Origin: Thalassorhabdus alkalitolerans
Lineage (GTDB): Bacteria > Bacillota > Bacilli > Bacillales > Marinococcaceae
NCBI RefSeq assembly: GCF_042656585.1
Contig: NZ_JBHSPG010000002.1
DNA: 55,035 nt
Strand: one strand, 5' to 3'
The notes under the pieces were generated by a model. The model saw only the letters and a program-made list of their open reading frames with translations, made no database searches and had not been told where the DNA came from. Positions 7,398-15,539 of the stretch are shown here, piece after piece; positions within the stretch are counted from its first letter, which is position 1; each line of letters begins with the position of its first letter. The translations under genes and the position numbers were made by a program.

Positions 7398-7706
7398 TTA
7401 CTCTCCTTCCTTCAGTAATTCGAGATGCTGCTGTGAGAACACACCAAGAGCAAATCTGAGTTTCGCATTGGTGACACGTCCGGTTTCCTCTATGCTTCGT
7501 ATCACTTCATCAGAGATATGGGGAAGGGGCTCTATATGATTCACATTTTTCTTCTTAGCCTTATCAAACTTTCGCTTGTCTCCATCAGCCAGCAGAAGAA
7601 AACGTTCATCTAACACCCCAACGACGACAGCATACTGTCCAGTATCCCGTCCCCTTTTGATACGGACGACTTGTCCGACACGGGGTGGAGAATCAGAATC
7701 TTTCAT
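7398..7706 (-). CDS. KOW-domain RNA-binding protein (L14e-like)
   Basis: A 102-residue basic protein with an N-terminal KOW motif (VGQVVRIKRGRDTGQYAVVVGV, about residues 10-31), as in ribosomal proteins L14e, L24 and L26. The rest, including GRVTNAKLRFALG, has no domain I recognise. It corresponds in place and sequence type to the small KOW protein found between map and infA in Bacillus (YbzG-like). A ribosome-associated or rRNA-binding role is likely from the fold and context, but no specific function is established here. Confidence 0.85.
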   Translation of the reverse strand: MKDSDSPPRVGQVVRIKRGRDTGQYAVVVGVLDERFLLLADGDKRKFDKAKKKNVNHIEPLPHISDEVIRSIEETGRVTNAKLRFALGVFSQQHLELLKEGE

Positions 7707-7727
7707 TCCTGCATCACCTATATATTA

Positions 7728-8474
7728 TCAAGCTTGAGTTAGGATCTCATAGCCTGTTGTAGTTATGGCAATGGTATGCTCAAAATGAGCACAGTTCTTC
7801 CCGTCAGTGGTTACCACCGTCCAATTGTCTGAAAGTGTATGAACATGACGTTCACCAGCATTCACCATTGGCTCGATTGCCAGTACCATTCCTGGTTTCA
7901 GGCGCGGTCCTTTTCCAGGAGGCCCGAAGTGAGGAATCTGAGGGTCCTCATGAAGCTCCTGGCCTACGCCGTGTCCCACATACTCTCTTACGATAGAAAA
8001 GCCTTCGGCTTCTACATACTTTTGTATGGCGTGAGAGATGTTTGACAAACGTTCTTTTGGTTTTGCTTCAGCAAGACCCTTGAAAAGGGACGCTTCTGTA
8101 ACATCCAAAAGACGCAGATCTTCTTTGGAGATATCCCCAACAGGATAGGTCCAGGCTGAATCTCCATGATAACCATTATACTTTGCACCAATATCAATTG
8201 AAATGATATCGCCCTCGTTTAAGGCGCGGTCACTCGGAATTCCATGTACCAGCTCTTTATTTACTGAAGCGCAAATGCTTCCGGTAAATCCACTGTAACC
8301 TTTAAATGATGGTATTGCCCCGTGCTGACGAATAAACTTATCCGCAATCTCATCCAAGTCTTTCGTTGTTATACCAGGCTGAATATGCTTTTGTAATTCC
8401 TGATGCGTGAGGGCTACAATACGCCCGGCTTCACGCATTATATCGATTTCTCGATCTGTTTTACAAATTATCAT
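7728..8474 (-). CDS. map: Type I methionine aminopeptidase
   Basis: Removes the initiator methionine from nascent proteins after deformylation. The 248-residue pita-bread-fold enzyme shows the five metal ligands: two Asp in ISIDIGAKYNGYHGDSAWT, His in YVGHGVGQELHEDP, Glu in LAIEPM and Glu in CAHFEHTIAI. It lacks any N-terminal zinc extension. Its ATG overlaps the adk stop by 4 bases, so the two are translationally coupled. Confidence 0.97.
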   Translation of the reverse strand: MIICKTDREIDIMREAGRIVALTHQELQKHIQPGITTKDLDEIADKFIRQHGAIPSFKGYSGFTGSICASVNKELVHGIPSDRALNEGDIISIDIGAKYNGYHGDSAWTYPVGDISKEDLRLLDVTEASLFKGLAEAKPKERLSNISHAIQKYVEAEGFSIVREYVGHGVGQELHEDPQIPHFGPPGKGPRLKPGMVLAIEPMVNAGERHVHTLSDNWTVVTTDGKNCAHFEHTIAITTTGYEILTQA

Positions 8475-9124
8475 GCATGAAGTCCTTTCAGCAATTCATC
8501 AATGTCTCGGAGCACCTTATCAATATCCTGATCTCCATCAATATTTCGAAGATAACCTTTTTCCTCATAAAAATCAATGAGAGGTTGTTGTTGTTCTATA
8601 TTTACATCCAAACGCTTCTTAACGGTTTCTGGCTTATCATCATCTCTTTGAATCAATTCACTGCCATCCACATCACAGATGCCTTCTTCTTTCGGAGGAT
8701 TGAAAATGACATGATAGGTTCTTCCAGATGTTGGAGAAACTCTTCTCCCGGTTAAACGCTCCATTAAGCTATCTTTGTCTACTTCAATATTGAGCACGTA
8801 ATCTAAAGAAGTATTCAACGATGCCAGGATATCTTCCAAAGCTTCTGCCTGAGCTACTGTGCGCGGAAATCCATCAAGTAGAAACCCTTTTTCGCAATCA
8901 CTCTTGCTTAGTCGCTCTCGAACAATGCCAATTGTTACCTCATCGGGAACTAATTCGCCGGCATCCATGTAAGACTTTGCTTTTATTCCAAGCTCCGTCT
9001 CTCCCTTAATAGCAGCGCGGAACATGTCCCCGGTAGAAATATGCGGAATACCGTATTTTTCTACAATCTTTTCAGCTTGTGTGCCTTTACCGGCACCTGG
9101 AAGTCCCATTAAAATAAGGTTCAT
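8471..9124 (-). CDS. adk: Adenylate kinase
   Basis: Interconverts 2 ADP and ATP plus AMP. The 217-residue long-form enzyme has the P-loop GLPGAGKGT (7-15), the AMP-binding STGDMFRAAI (30-39) and GFPRT (85-89). The lid insertion is present (about 127-165), but the usual Firmicute zinc site is altered. Positions matching C130 and C133 of the B. subtilis enzyme are Ser (S130, S133), while C150 and D153 are kept, so zinc is probably not bound in the standard way. It lies 64 bases after secY. Confidence 0.97.
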   Translation of the reverse strand: MNLILMGLPGAGKGTQAEKIVEKYGIPHISTGDMFRAAIKGETELGIKAKSYMDAGELVPDEVTIGIVRERLSKSDCEKGFLLDGFPRTVAQAEALEDILASLNTSLDYVLNIEVDKDSLMERLTGRRVSPTSGRTYHVIFNPPKEEGICDVDGSELIQRDDDKPETVKKRLDVNIEQQQPLIDFYEEKGYLRNIDGDQDIDKVLRDIDELLKGLHA

Positions 9125-9188
9125 TTATATCTCCTCCATCGCTCCGAGTTCAGCCAAGGGTCTGGGGAGTGCCCTTCCCCTCGATCTC

Positions 9189-10481
9189 TTATTTAATAAA
9201 GCCTTTATAGCTTCGTTTGATCAACTGGCTTTCTATCTGTTTCATTGTATCCAACGCTACACCCACGACAATTAACAATCCCGTGCCGCCTATTTGTATG
9301 GTTTGCGGAAGGCCTAACTGGGTAGTAAAGAAAACAGGAATGACTGAAACGGTGGCTAAGAATAATGCTCCGACCAACGTGAGTCGATACATAATTCTTT
9401 TGATATAAACCTCGGTGGTCTTCCCTGGACGAATGCCGGGAATGTACCCTCCTTGTTTTTTAAGGTTTTCAGCCATTTGCTCCGGATTCACTTGTACAAA
9501 TGTATAGAAGTAGGTAAATCCAATGATCAATGCTGCGTAGAAGATTAAACCAAACGGCTGGGTGTAATCAAAGTTTTGAATGACCCATCTTGCTACAACA
9601 TTATCTTCCCCTACAAAGCTTGCAACGGTAGGAGGGAAAATAAACAAAGAAAGTGCAAAGATAATTGGGATAACACCTGCGGCGTTTACTTTTAACGGCA
9701 GGTGAGTTGACTGTCCACCTACAGGACTGCGGCCTACCAGGCGTTTAGCATATTGTATCGGCACCTTACGGATCGCTTGCTGTATAAAAATAACCCCAAC
9801 TACAATCAAAAGTACGGCTATCGCTAGAAACAGTAGCGTAACAATGCCGAAAAATAATTGATCTCCAGCATCTTCGATTTGGGTGGCATAAATTTGATTC
9901 ACACCATTAGGTATCCCTGCTGCTATACCGCCAAAGATGATAATAGATATACCATTTCCAACACCTTTGAGTGTAATCTGTTCCCCTAACCACATTAAGA
10001 ATGCAGTTCCTGTTGTCATCACCAAGGCAATGAAAATGTATTTCGGAATACTTGGGTCTGGAATCAAACCAGGAAAGAGGTTGTTAAAACCAATAGACAT
10101 CCCTAAACCTTGAATAAAAGCGAGAACAACAGTGAAGTACCTTGTGAACTGAGCGAGTTTACGCCGTCCTGCTTCACCCTGTTTGGCCCATTCAGTAAAT
10201 TTAGGAACAACGTCCATCCGTAACAATTGTACAACAATGGATGCGGTGATATAGGGCATGACACCCATAGCAAAAACAGAATAGTTCCCTAGCGCTCCGC
10301 CGCCAAATGTATTTAAAAATCCAAAAGCGTTCGCTTGATCTTGAAAGTCTAATACATCGCGGTTAGAGCCCGGGACAGGTATAAAGCTTCCTATTCTGAA
10401 CACTACGAGCATGAGAAGGGTGAAAATGACTTTCCGTCTTAAATCACCCACGCGAAAAATATTGGAGATCGTACGGAACAT
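9189..10481 (-). CDS. secY: Preprotein translocase subunit SecY
   Basis: SecY forms the protein-conducting channel in the membrane with SecE. The 430-residue protein has about ten transmembrane helices, the first near residues 17-37. Conserved cytoplasmic loops include RKVPIQYAKRLVG and NPEQMAENLKKQGGYIPGIRPG, the latter carrying the SecA/ribosome-binding arginine region. The start codon shares one base with the rplO stop (TAATG). Confidence 0.98.
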   Translation of the reverse strand: MFRTISNIFRVGDLRRKVIFTLLMLVVFRIGSFIPVPGSNRDVLDFQDQANAFGFLNTFGGGALGNYSVFAMGVMPYITASIVVQLLRMDVVPKFTEWAKQGEAGRRKLAQFTRYFTVVLAFIQGLGMSIGFNNLFPGLIPDPSIPKYIFIALVMTTGTAFLMWLGEQITLKGVGNGISIIIFGGIAAGIPNGVNQIYATQIEDAGDQLFFGIVTLLFLAIAVLLIVVGVIFIQQAIRKVPIQYAKRLVGRSPVGGQSTHLPLKVNAAGVIPIIFALSLFIFPPTVASFVGEDNVVARWVIQNFDYTQPFGLIFYAALIIGFTYFYTFVQVNPEQMAENLKKQGGYIPGIRPGKTTEVYIKRIMYRLTLVGALFLATVSVIPVFFTTQLGLPQTIQIGGTGLLIVVGVALDTMKQIESQLIKRSYKGFIK

Positions 10482-10921
10482 TAGATCACCTCTGTTTTGC
10501 CGCCAGCCTCTTCGATTGCTTTCACAGCAGACGCAGAGAACTTATTGGCTCTTACAGTCAGGTCTTTATCCAGGTTTCCGTTGCCTAGAATTTTGATTCC
10601 GTCTTTGACGTTGCTAACTACCCCTTCTTTTACAAGAAGTTCAGGAGTTACCTCTGTACCTGACTCAAAACGGTTAAGAGTTTCTACATTCACAACTGCG
10701 TATTCTACGCGAGTCGGGTTCGTAAATCCACGCTTTGGCAGACGCTTGTAGATAGGGTTTTGACCCCCTTCAAAGCCTGGTCTTACTCCGCCACCGGAAC
10801 GGGCGTTTTGACCTTTATGTCCACGGCCTGCTGTCTTACCATTACCAGAAGCCGGTCCACGTCCTACACGATTGCGAACTTTACGGGAACCTTCTGCAGG
10901 TTTCAACTCATGAAGTTTCAT
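10481..10921 (-). CDS. rplO: 50S ribosomal protein L15
   Basis: L15 is a late-assembly protein that threads into 23S rRNA domains. The 146-residue protein has the long basic, glycine-rich N-terminal extension (GRGPASGNGKTAGRGHKGQ) typical of L15 and a globular C-terminal half. It is placed between rpmD and secY as in all spc operons. Confidence 0.98.
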   Translation of the reverse strand: MKLHELKPAEGSRKVRNRVGRGPASGNGKTAGRGHKGQNARSGGGVRPGFEGGQNPIYKRLPKRGFTNPTRVEYAVVNVETLNRFESGTEVTPELLVKEGVVSNVKDGIKILGNGNLDKDLTVRANKFSASAVKAIEEAGGKTEVI

Positions 10922-10951
10922 GCTGACACCTCCCTGTCTCGTTGAAGTTTA

Positions 10952-11140
10952 TTATGCATCAATTTCTTTTACAGTTAATAGATGCGATACTTTATTGATC
11001 ATTCCGCGGATTGCGGCATTGTCTTCTTGTACTACTGAATGATTCACCTTGCGCAGTCCAAGTGTATTTACAGTAACGCGCTGGTCCTGCGGACGGCCAA
11101 TCAAACTACGGCTGAGGGTGATTTCAAGTTTTTTTGCCAT
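10952..11140 (-). CDS. rpmD: 50S ribosomal protein L30
   Basis: A 62-residue single-domain protein with the L30 signature: LEITLSRSLIGRPQDQRVTV, GLRKVNHSVVQEDNAAIRGMI and the closing VSHLLTVKE. It is 13 bases downstream of rpsE. Confidence 0.97.
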   Translation of the reverse strand: MAKKLEITLSRSLIGRPQDQRVTVNTLGLRKVNHSVVQEDNAAIRGMINKVSHLLTVKEIDA

Positions 11141-11153
11141 CTCGTTTCCCTCC

Positions 11154-11651
11154 TTATCCTAACAGTTCTTCGACGCTTTTACCACGTAGTTTAGCTACTT
11201 CTTCAGCTGTCTTTAAGCTTTCAAGGCCTTGCAAAGTTGCGCGAACCATATTGATTGGGTTGTTAGAACCTAGAGACTTGGAAAGGATATCATTAACGCC
11301 ACCTAACTCAAGCACGGCACGGACTGGTCCACCCGCGATAATCCCAGTACCTTCGCTTGCTGGCTTCATTAGTACACGTCCTGCTCCAAAGTGTCCTACG
11401 ATTTCATGTGGAATTGTTGTTCCAACAGTAGGTACTTCAATAAGATTCTTTTTACCGTTCTCTACAGCTTTGCGGATAGCTTCTGGCACTTCAAGAGCCT
11501 TGCCCATTCCAAAACCGACGTGGCCGTTGCGGTCACCCACTACTACAAGAGCAGCAAAGCGGAAACGACGTCCACCTTTAACAACTTTCGCTACACGGTT
11601 GATAGCTACAACTCTTTCTTCAAGTTCAAGCTTACTTGGATCGATACCCAT
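11154..11651 (-). CDS. rpsE: 30S ribosomal protein S5
   Basis: S5 lines the mRNA entry site and affects decoding accuracy. The 165-residue protein has the N-terminal double-stranded RNA-binding domain (LEERVVAINRVAKVVKGGRR, with the spectinomycin-associated loop intact) and the C-terminal domain ending KLRGKSVEELLG. An AGGGAGG ribosome-binding site precedes the ATG. Confidence 0.98.
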   Translation of the reverse strand: MGIDPSKLELEERVVAINRVAKVVKGGRRFRFAALVVVGDRNGHVGFGMGKALEVPEAIRKAVENGKKNLIEVPTVGTTIPHEIVGHFGAGRVLMKPASEGTGIIAGGPVRAVLELGGVNDILSKSLGSNNPINMVRATLQGLESLKTAEEVAKLRGKSVEELLG

Positions 11652-11671
11652 GCATTTTCCCTCCTTCTTTT

Positions 11672-12034
11672 TTAGAATTTCAATCCGTTTTCTCGTGCTG
11701 CATCAGCAAGTGCTTCCACACGGCCGTGATAAATGAATCCTCCGCGGTCAAATACAACAGATTCATGTCCTTTTTCACTAGCGCGCTTGGCGATAAGTTC
11801 ACCAACTTGCTTAGCTGCCTCTTTATTTCCACCGTTCTCAAGCTTAAGCTCATTATCAAGAGATGATGCTGCAACAAGCGTTTCACCCTTCACATCATCA
11901 ATAAGCTGTGCATAGATGTGCTTGGAAGAACGGAAAACATTTAAACGTGGGCGTTCAGCTGTCCCCTGTACCTTGCGGCGGACACTCATGTGACGCTTTT
12001 TACGGGACGCATATTTATTAGTTTTCGTAATCAT
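11672..12034 (-). CDS. rplR: 50S ribosomal protein L18
   Basis: L18 binds 5S rRNA together with L5 and delivers it to the 50S subunit. The ATG at 12034 follows an AGGAGG site and gives the normal 120-residue protein, MITKTNKYASRKKRHMSVRR at the start. An open frame 7 codons longer has no ribosome-binding site. Core motifs are RLNVFRSSKHIYAQLIDD and the closing FDRGGFIYHGRVEALADAAR. Confidence 0.97.
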   Translation of the reverse strand: MITKTNKYASRKKRHMSVRRKVQGTAERPRLNVFRSSKHIYAQLIDDVKGETLVAASSLDNELKLENGGNKEAAKQVGELIAKRASEKGHESVVFDRGGFIYHGRVEALADAARENGLKF

Positions 12035-12069
12035 GCAACGCTCCTCCTTTCTCACTTTTTCGTTAGGAG

Positions 12070-12606
12070 TTACTTACCAGTTTTACCTTCTTTGCGGCGA
12101 ACTTGCTCACCTGCGTAACGAATTCCTTTACCTTTATAAGGTTCTGGGGTCCGTACAGAACGGATGTTAGAAGCTACAGCTCCAACACGCTCTTTGTCGA
12201 TTCCTTTAACCACTACTTTGGTGTTCGCTGGAACATCGATTTCGATCCCTTCTTCAGGAACAATCTCAACTGGGTGGGAGTATCCTACATTCAGAACTAC
12301 CTTGTTTCCAGATTTGTTCGCACGATAACCTACACCGACAAGCTCCAATGCTTTTTCATAGCCTTGGGTTACGCCCTCAACCATGTTGTTGATCAAGCTG
12401 CGGCTAGTTCCGTGAAGAGCACGATGCTCTTTGTGGTCAGAAGGTCTTTCAACCGTTACTTCGTTATCTTCAATATTGACTTTCATGTCAGAATGAATTT
12501 CACGCTTTAGTTCCCCTTTAGGGCCTTTAACAGTTACCACGTTACCGTCAAGTGATACTGTTACACCTTCAGGGATTACTACTGGTTTAATACCTACACG
12601 AGACAT
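12070..12606 (-). CDS. rplF: 50S ribosomal protein L6
   Basis: L6 lies near the GTPase-associated centre. The 178-residue protein consists of two tandem alpha/beta domains and ends with the conserved RTPEPYKGKGIRYAGEQVRR signature. It lies between rpsH and rplR in the spc cluster. Confidence 0.98.
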   Translation of the reverse strand: MSRVGIKPVVIPEGVTVSLDGNVVTVKGPKGELKREIHSDMKVNIEDNEVTVERPSDHKEHRALHGTSRSLINNMVEGVTQGYEKALELVGVGYRANKSGNKVVLNVGYSHPVEIVPEEGIEIDVPANTKVVVKGIDKERVGAVASNIRSVRTPEPYKGKGIRYAGEQVRRKEGKTGK

Positions 12607-12636
12607 AATGTCACCTCCATTTCGTCCACTCTTGTG

Positions 12637-13035
12637 TTACCAGATATATGCTAGAACTTCTCCGCCAACTTGTTGGCTGCGAGCATCTTTATCAGTCATT
12701 ACTCCGTTAGAAGTAGAAATTACAGCGATTCCTAATCCACCAAGTACACGAGGTACTTCGTTAGCTTTCGCATAGACGCGAAGTCCTGGCTTGCTGATTC
12801 GCTTAAGCCCGGAAATAACGCGCTCATTGCTTGGTCCGTACTTCAAGAAGATACGGATGATTCCTTGCTTGTTGTCTTCCACATATTCTACATCGCGAAC
12901 GAAACCTTCACGCTTGAGGATTTCTGCGATTTCTTTTTTCAAGTTAGAAGCTGGCAATTCAAGCTTCTCGTGACGAACAGTGTTTGCATTACGAATGCGT
13001 GTTAGCATATCGGCAATCGGATCTGTCATAACCAT
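12637..13035 (-). CDS. rpsH: 30S ribosomal protein S8
   Basis: S8 is a primary binder of 16S rRNA helix 21 and, in enterobacteria, the spc operon repressor. The 132-residue protein starts MVMTDPIADMLTRIRNAN and has the rRNA-binding C-terminal motif GIAVISTSNGVMTDKDARSQ and ends LAYIW. No obvious S8-site copy was recognised in the adjoining rplE-rpsN region. Confidence 0.98.
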   Translation of the reverse strand: MVMTDPIADMLTRIRNANTVRHEKLELPASNLKKEIAEILKREGFVRDVEYVEDNKQGIIRIFLKYGPSNERVISGLKRISKPGLRVYAKANEVPRVLGGLGIAVISTSNGVMTDKDARSQQVGGEVLAYIW

Positions 13036-13065
13036 ATCGGTTTACCTCCTTCCTTGTCTGGAGCC

Positions 13066-13251
13066 TTACCAGCTTGCTTTTTTGACGCCTGGAATTTGTC
13101 CTTTGTATGCGAGTTCACGGAAACAAATCCGGCAAAGTTTAAATTTGCGTATAACAGAGTGAGGACGTCCACAACGTTCACAACGGGTGTACTCACGTAC
13201 TTGGTACTTTTGTGGCCGCTTTTGTTTGGCGATCATTGATTTTTTAGCCAA
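13066..13251 (-). CDS. rpsN: 30S ribosomal protein S14, zinc-binding type Z
   Basis: The 61-residue short form of S14 with a zinc ribbon: C24, C27, C40 and C43 are all present. This C+ paralogue is the zinc-replete version; Bacillaceae usually have a zinc-free rpsN2 elsewhere under Zur control, which is not in this window. It lies between rplE and rpsH. Confidence 0.97.
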   Translation of the reverse strand: MAKKSMIAKQKRPQKYQVREYTRCERCGRPHSVIRKFKLCRICFRELAYKGQIPGVKKASW

Positions 13252-13279
13252 GGCAGATTGTCCCTCCTTAAAGGTTCAC

Positions 13280-13819
13280 TTATTTTTGGAACGGCAGTCC
13301 CATTTGAGTTAGCAACTCACGTGCTTCTTCGTCCGTTTCAGCAGTGGTAACAATTACGATATCCATGCCGCGAACTTTGTCTACTTTATCGTATTCGATC
13401 TCTGGGAAGATCAACTGCTCTTTTACACCTAGTGTGTAGTTCCCGCGACCGTCAAATGCTTTGTTTGAGATCCCGCGGAAGTCACGTACACGAGGAAGAG
13501 ATACGTTGATTAGCTTTTCAAGAAAATCATACATACGTTGGCCTCGAAGTGTAACTTTGGCGCCAATAGGCATACCTTCACGAAGCTTAAAGCCTGCGAT
13601 AGATTTCTTGGCCTTTGTGATTAATGGTTTTTGACCTGTGATATCAGCTAGTTCTTCAACTGCTTTATCAAGAGCCTTAGGGTTTTGCACCGCTTCACCC
13701 ACACCCATGTTTACCACAATTTTGTCTATTTTAGGTACTCCCATAACAGAGGAGTAATTAAACTTTTCATGCAAGTTTGAAACAATCTCATTTTGGTATT
13801 TACTCTTTAGAGCGTTCAT
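13280..13819 (-). CDS. rplE: 50S ribosomal protein L5
   Basis: L5 binds 5S rRNA and bridges to S13. The 179-residue protein has the N-terminal region with VPKIDKIVVNMGVGEA and the signatures KSIAGFKLREGMPIGAKVTL and VRDFRGISNKAFDGRGNYTLG. It is preceded by an AAGGAGG site 28 bases after rplX. Confidence 0.98.
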   Translation of the reverse strand: MNALKSKYQNEIVSNLHEKFNYSSVMGVPKIDKIVVNMGVGEAVQNPKALDKAVEELADITGQKPLITKAKKSIAGFKLREGMPIGAKVTLRGQRMYDFLEKLINVSLPRVRDFRGISNKAFDGRGNYTLGVKEQLIFPEIEYDKVDKVRGMDIVIVTTAETDEEARELLTQMGLPFQK

Positions 13820-13846
13820 ATGGTTGACCTCCTTTCATCAACTGAC

Positions 13847-14173
13847 TTACTTATCGAGGGGTTCACCAGATTTCTTAGCAACCCGGATTTTTTTTCCGTC
13901 TTCAACTTTATAACCTACACGAGTAGGTTCACCGCTTTGCGGATCAATAGGCATCACGTTGGATACATGAATTGGCGCCTCTTGGTTCATGATTCCACCT
14001 TGCGGATTTTCTTGAGAAGGCTTAGCATGTTTTTTTACCATGTTAACCCCTTCTACCAACACTCTGTAATCGCTAGGGTAAGCTTCAAGGATCACACCTT
14101 CGGTGCCCTTGTCTTTTCCAGTGATTACTTTGACTTTATCGCCTTTTTTGACGTGGAGTTTAGGTTGAGCCAT
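13847..14173 (-). CDS. rplX: 50S ribosomal protein L24
   Basis: L24 is an assembly initiator with an N-terminal KOW domain (HVKKGDKVKVITGKDKGTEG). Two adjacent ATG codons (14176 and 14173) follow AAGGAGG; the second has the better 7-base spacing and gives 108 residues. Compared with B. subtilis L24 it has a few extra N-terminal residues (MAQPKL). The C-terminal part ends GYKVEDGKKIRVAKKSGEPLDK. Confidence 0.96.
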   Translation of the reverse strand: MAQPKLHVKKGDKVKVITGKDKGTEGVILEAYPSDYRVLVEGVNMVKKHAKPSQENPQGGIMNQEAPIHVSNVMPIDPQSGEPTRVGYKVEDGKKIRVAKKSGEPLDK

Positions 14174-14216
14174 CATCGCACCTCCTTAACCATGCATTTT
14201 CATCTCTACCGGTCTC

Positions 14217-14585
14217 TTAAAGCACTTCTGGTGCCAAAGAAACGATTTTCATGTATTGCTCATCACGGAGTTCTCTTGCTACCGGTCCGAAAATACGAGT
14301 CCCGCGAGGGCTTTTATCTGGGCGAACAATTACAGCTGCGTTTTCGTCGAACTTAATGTAAGAACCATCCTTACGACGTGCACCGCTCTTAGAGCGAACA
14401 ATTACAGCAGTGACAACTTCACCTTTTTTGACAACGCCTCCTGGTGTTGCTTGTTTTACCGAGCAAACAATCATATCACCGATGTTAGCGGATTTACGAC
14501 CAGAGCCGCCTAGAACTTTAATGCATTGCACTTGTCTTGCACCAGAGTTATCTGCAACTTTTAAACGACTTTCTTGTTGAATCAT
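14217..14585 (-). CDS. rplN: 50S ribosomal protein L14
   Basis: L14 forms intersubunit bridges with 16S rRNA and binds L19. The 122-residue protein starts MIQQESRLKVADNSGARQVQ and contains the family signature segment RPDKSPRGTRIFGPVARELR. It is the first gene after rpsQ in the spc part of the operon. Confidence 0.98.
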   Translation of the reverse strand: MIQQESRLKVADNSGARQVQCIKVLGGSGRKSANIGDMIVCSVKQATPGGVVKKGEVVTAVIVRSKSGARRKDGSYIKFDENAAVIVRPDKSPRGTRIFGPVARELRDEQYMKIVSLAPEVL

Positions 14586-14620
14586 TGACTACGTAACCTC
14601 CCTTCATACAGAGAAAAGTA

Positions 14621-14884
14621 TTAAATGATCACGGCTTCTTCTACAATTTCCACTAGTCGGAAACGTTTATCCTTAGATAGCGGGCGAGTTTCCATGATCT
14701 TAACGATATCGCCTTTTTTGGCTTTATTTTCTTCATCATGTGCTTTGAATTTCTTAGAGTACTTTACACGCTTTCCGTATAGGGAATCAGTCTTGTACGT
14801 TTCAACCAGAACCGTAATAGTCTTATCCATCTTATCAGAAACAACGCGTCCATTGTACACTTTACGCTGATTACGTTCAGCCAT
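14621..14884 (-). CDS. rpsQ: 30S ribosomal protein S17
   Basis: S17 is a primary 16S rRNA binder with an OB fold. The 87-residue protein has KVYNGRVVSDKMDKTITVLV and the conserved IMETRPLSKDKRFRLVEIVE. It lies between rpmC and rplN. Confidence 0.98.
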   Translation of the reverse strand: MAERNQRKVYNGRVVSDKMDKTITVLVETYKTDSLYGKRVKYSKKFKAHDEENKAKKGDIVKIMETRPLSKDKRFRLVEIVEEAVII

Positions 14885-14910
14885 TTAGCCAAACCTCCTC
14901 TCAGGGTTTA

Positions 14911-15114
14911 TTAACCTTTATTAATACCGAGCTCTCTTTCGCGTAAAACTGTCTTGGCACGGGCAATATCTTTCCGTACTGTGCGAATCCGTACTGGATT
15001 GTCCAATTGACCAGTTGCCAGCTGAAAGCGAAGGTTAAATAACTCTTCTTTCAGTGACTTAGTCTTTTGCTCAATTTCAGCAGTGGTTAACTCTCTAATT
15101 TCATTAGCTTTCAT
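14911..15114 (-). CDS. rpmC: 50S ribosomal protein L29
   Basis: L29 sits at the tunnel exit next to L23, where signal recognition particle and trigger factor dock. The ATG at 15114 gives the typical 67-residue, two-helix protein beginning MKANEIRELTTAEIEQK. A frame-open start four codons earlier is less likely. The start overlaps the end of rplP by 11 bases, with GGTGAGG inside rplP as ribosome-binding site. Confidence 0.96.
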   Translation of the reverse strand: MKANEIRELTTAEIEQKTKSLKEELFNLRFQLATGQLDNPVRIRTVRKDIARAKTVLRERELGINKG

Positions 15115-15538
15115 TTGCCTCACCACCTACTTCTTCGCGTTTAACAAACTTCGTCTTAATTGGAAGCTTGTGAGACGCAAGTCTAAGTGCTTCGCGGGCT
15201 ACTTCTTCAGGAACCCCCGCAATTTCAAACATAATCTTACCAGGTTTTACAACAGCTACCCATCCTTCTGGAGCACCTTTACCGGAACCCATTCGAACTT
15301 CAAGAGGTTTTGCTGTGTATGGTTTGTCTGGAAAAATTTTAATCCAAACCTTACCGCCACGCTTCATGTAACGAGTCATTGCGATACGAGCTGACTCAAT
15401 TTGACGGTTTGTAATCCAAGATGCTTCTACTGCTTGTAGGCCATATTCACCAAAAGTAACTTCAGTTCCGCCTTTTGCACGGCCTCTCATTTTTCCACGA
15501 TGTTCACGACGGAATTTAACACGTTTAGGCATCAACAT
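15104..15538 (-). CDS. rplP: 50S ribosomal protein L16
   Basis: L16 helps position A-site tRNA at the peptidyl transferase centre. The ATG at 15538, with GGAGG located inside the end of rpsC, gives the usual 144 residues (MLMPKRVKFRREHRGKMRG). The arginine/glycine-rich segment and FPDKPYTAKPLEVRMGSGKG are typical. The open frame extends 18 codons upstream into rpsC, but those residues have no family match. Confidence 0.97.
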   Translation of the reverse strand: MLMPKRVKFRREHRGKMRGRAKGGTEVTFGEYGLQAVEASWITNRQIESARIAMTRYMKRGGKVWIKIFPDKPYTAKPLEVRMGSGKGAPEGWVAVVKPGKIMFEIAGVPEEVAREALRLASHKLPIKTKFVKREEVGGEANES

Positions 15539-15539
15539 A

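Noticed and set aside
11134..11736. 200-codon open frame on the plus strand
   Set aside because: It lies antisense to rpsE and part of rplR and has the low-complexity Ser/Pro/Arg composition of a frame opposite a ribosomal gene; no start signal or family match.
13820..14356. 178-codon open frame on the plus strand
   Set aside because: Antisense to rplX and the end of rplN; translation resembles nothing known. Treated as a shadow frame.
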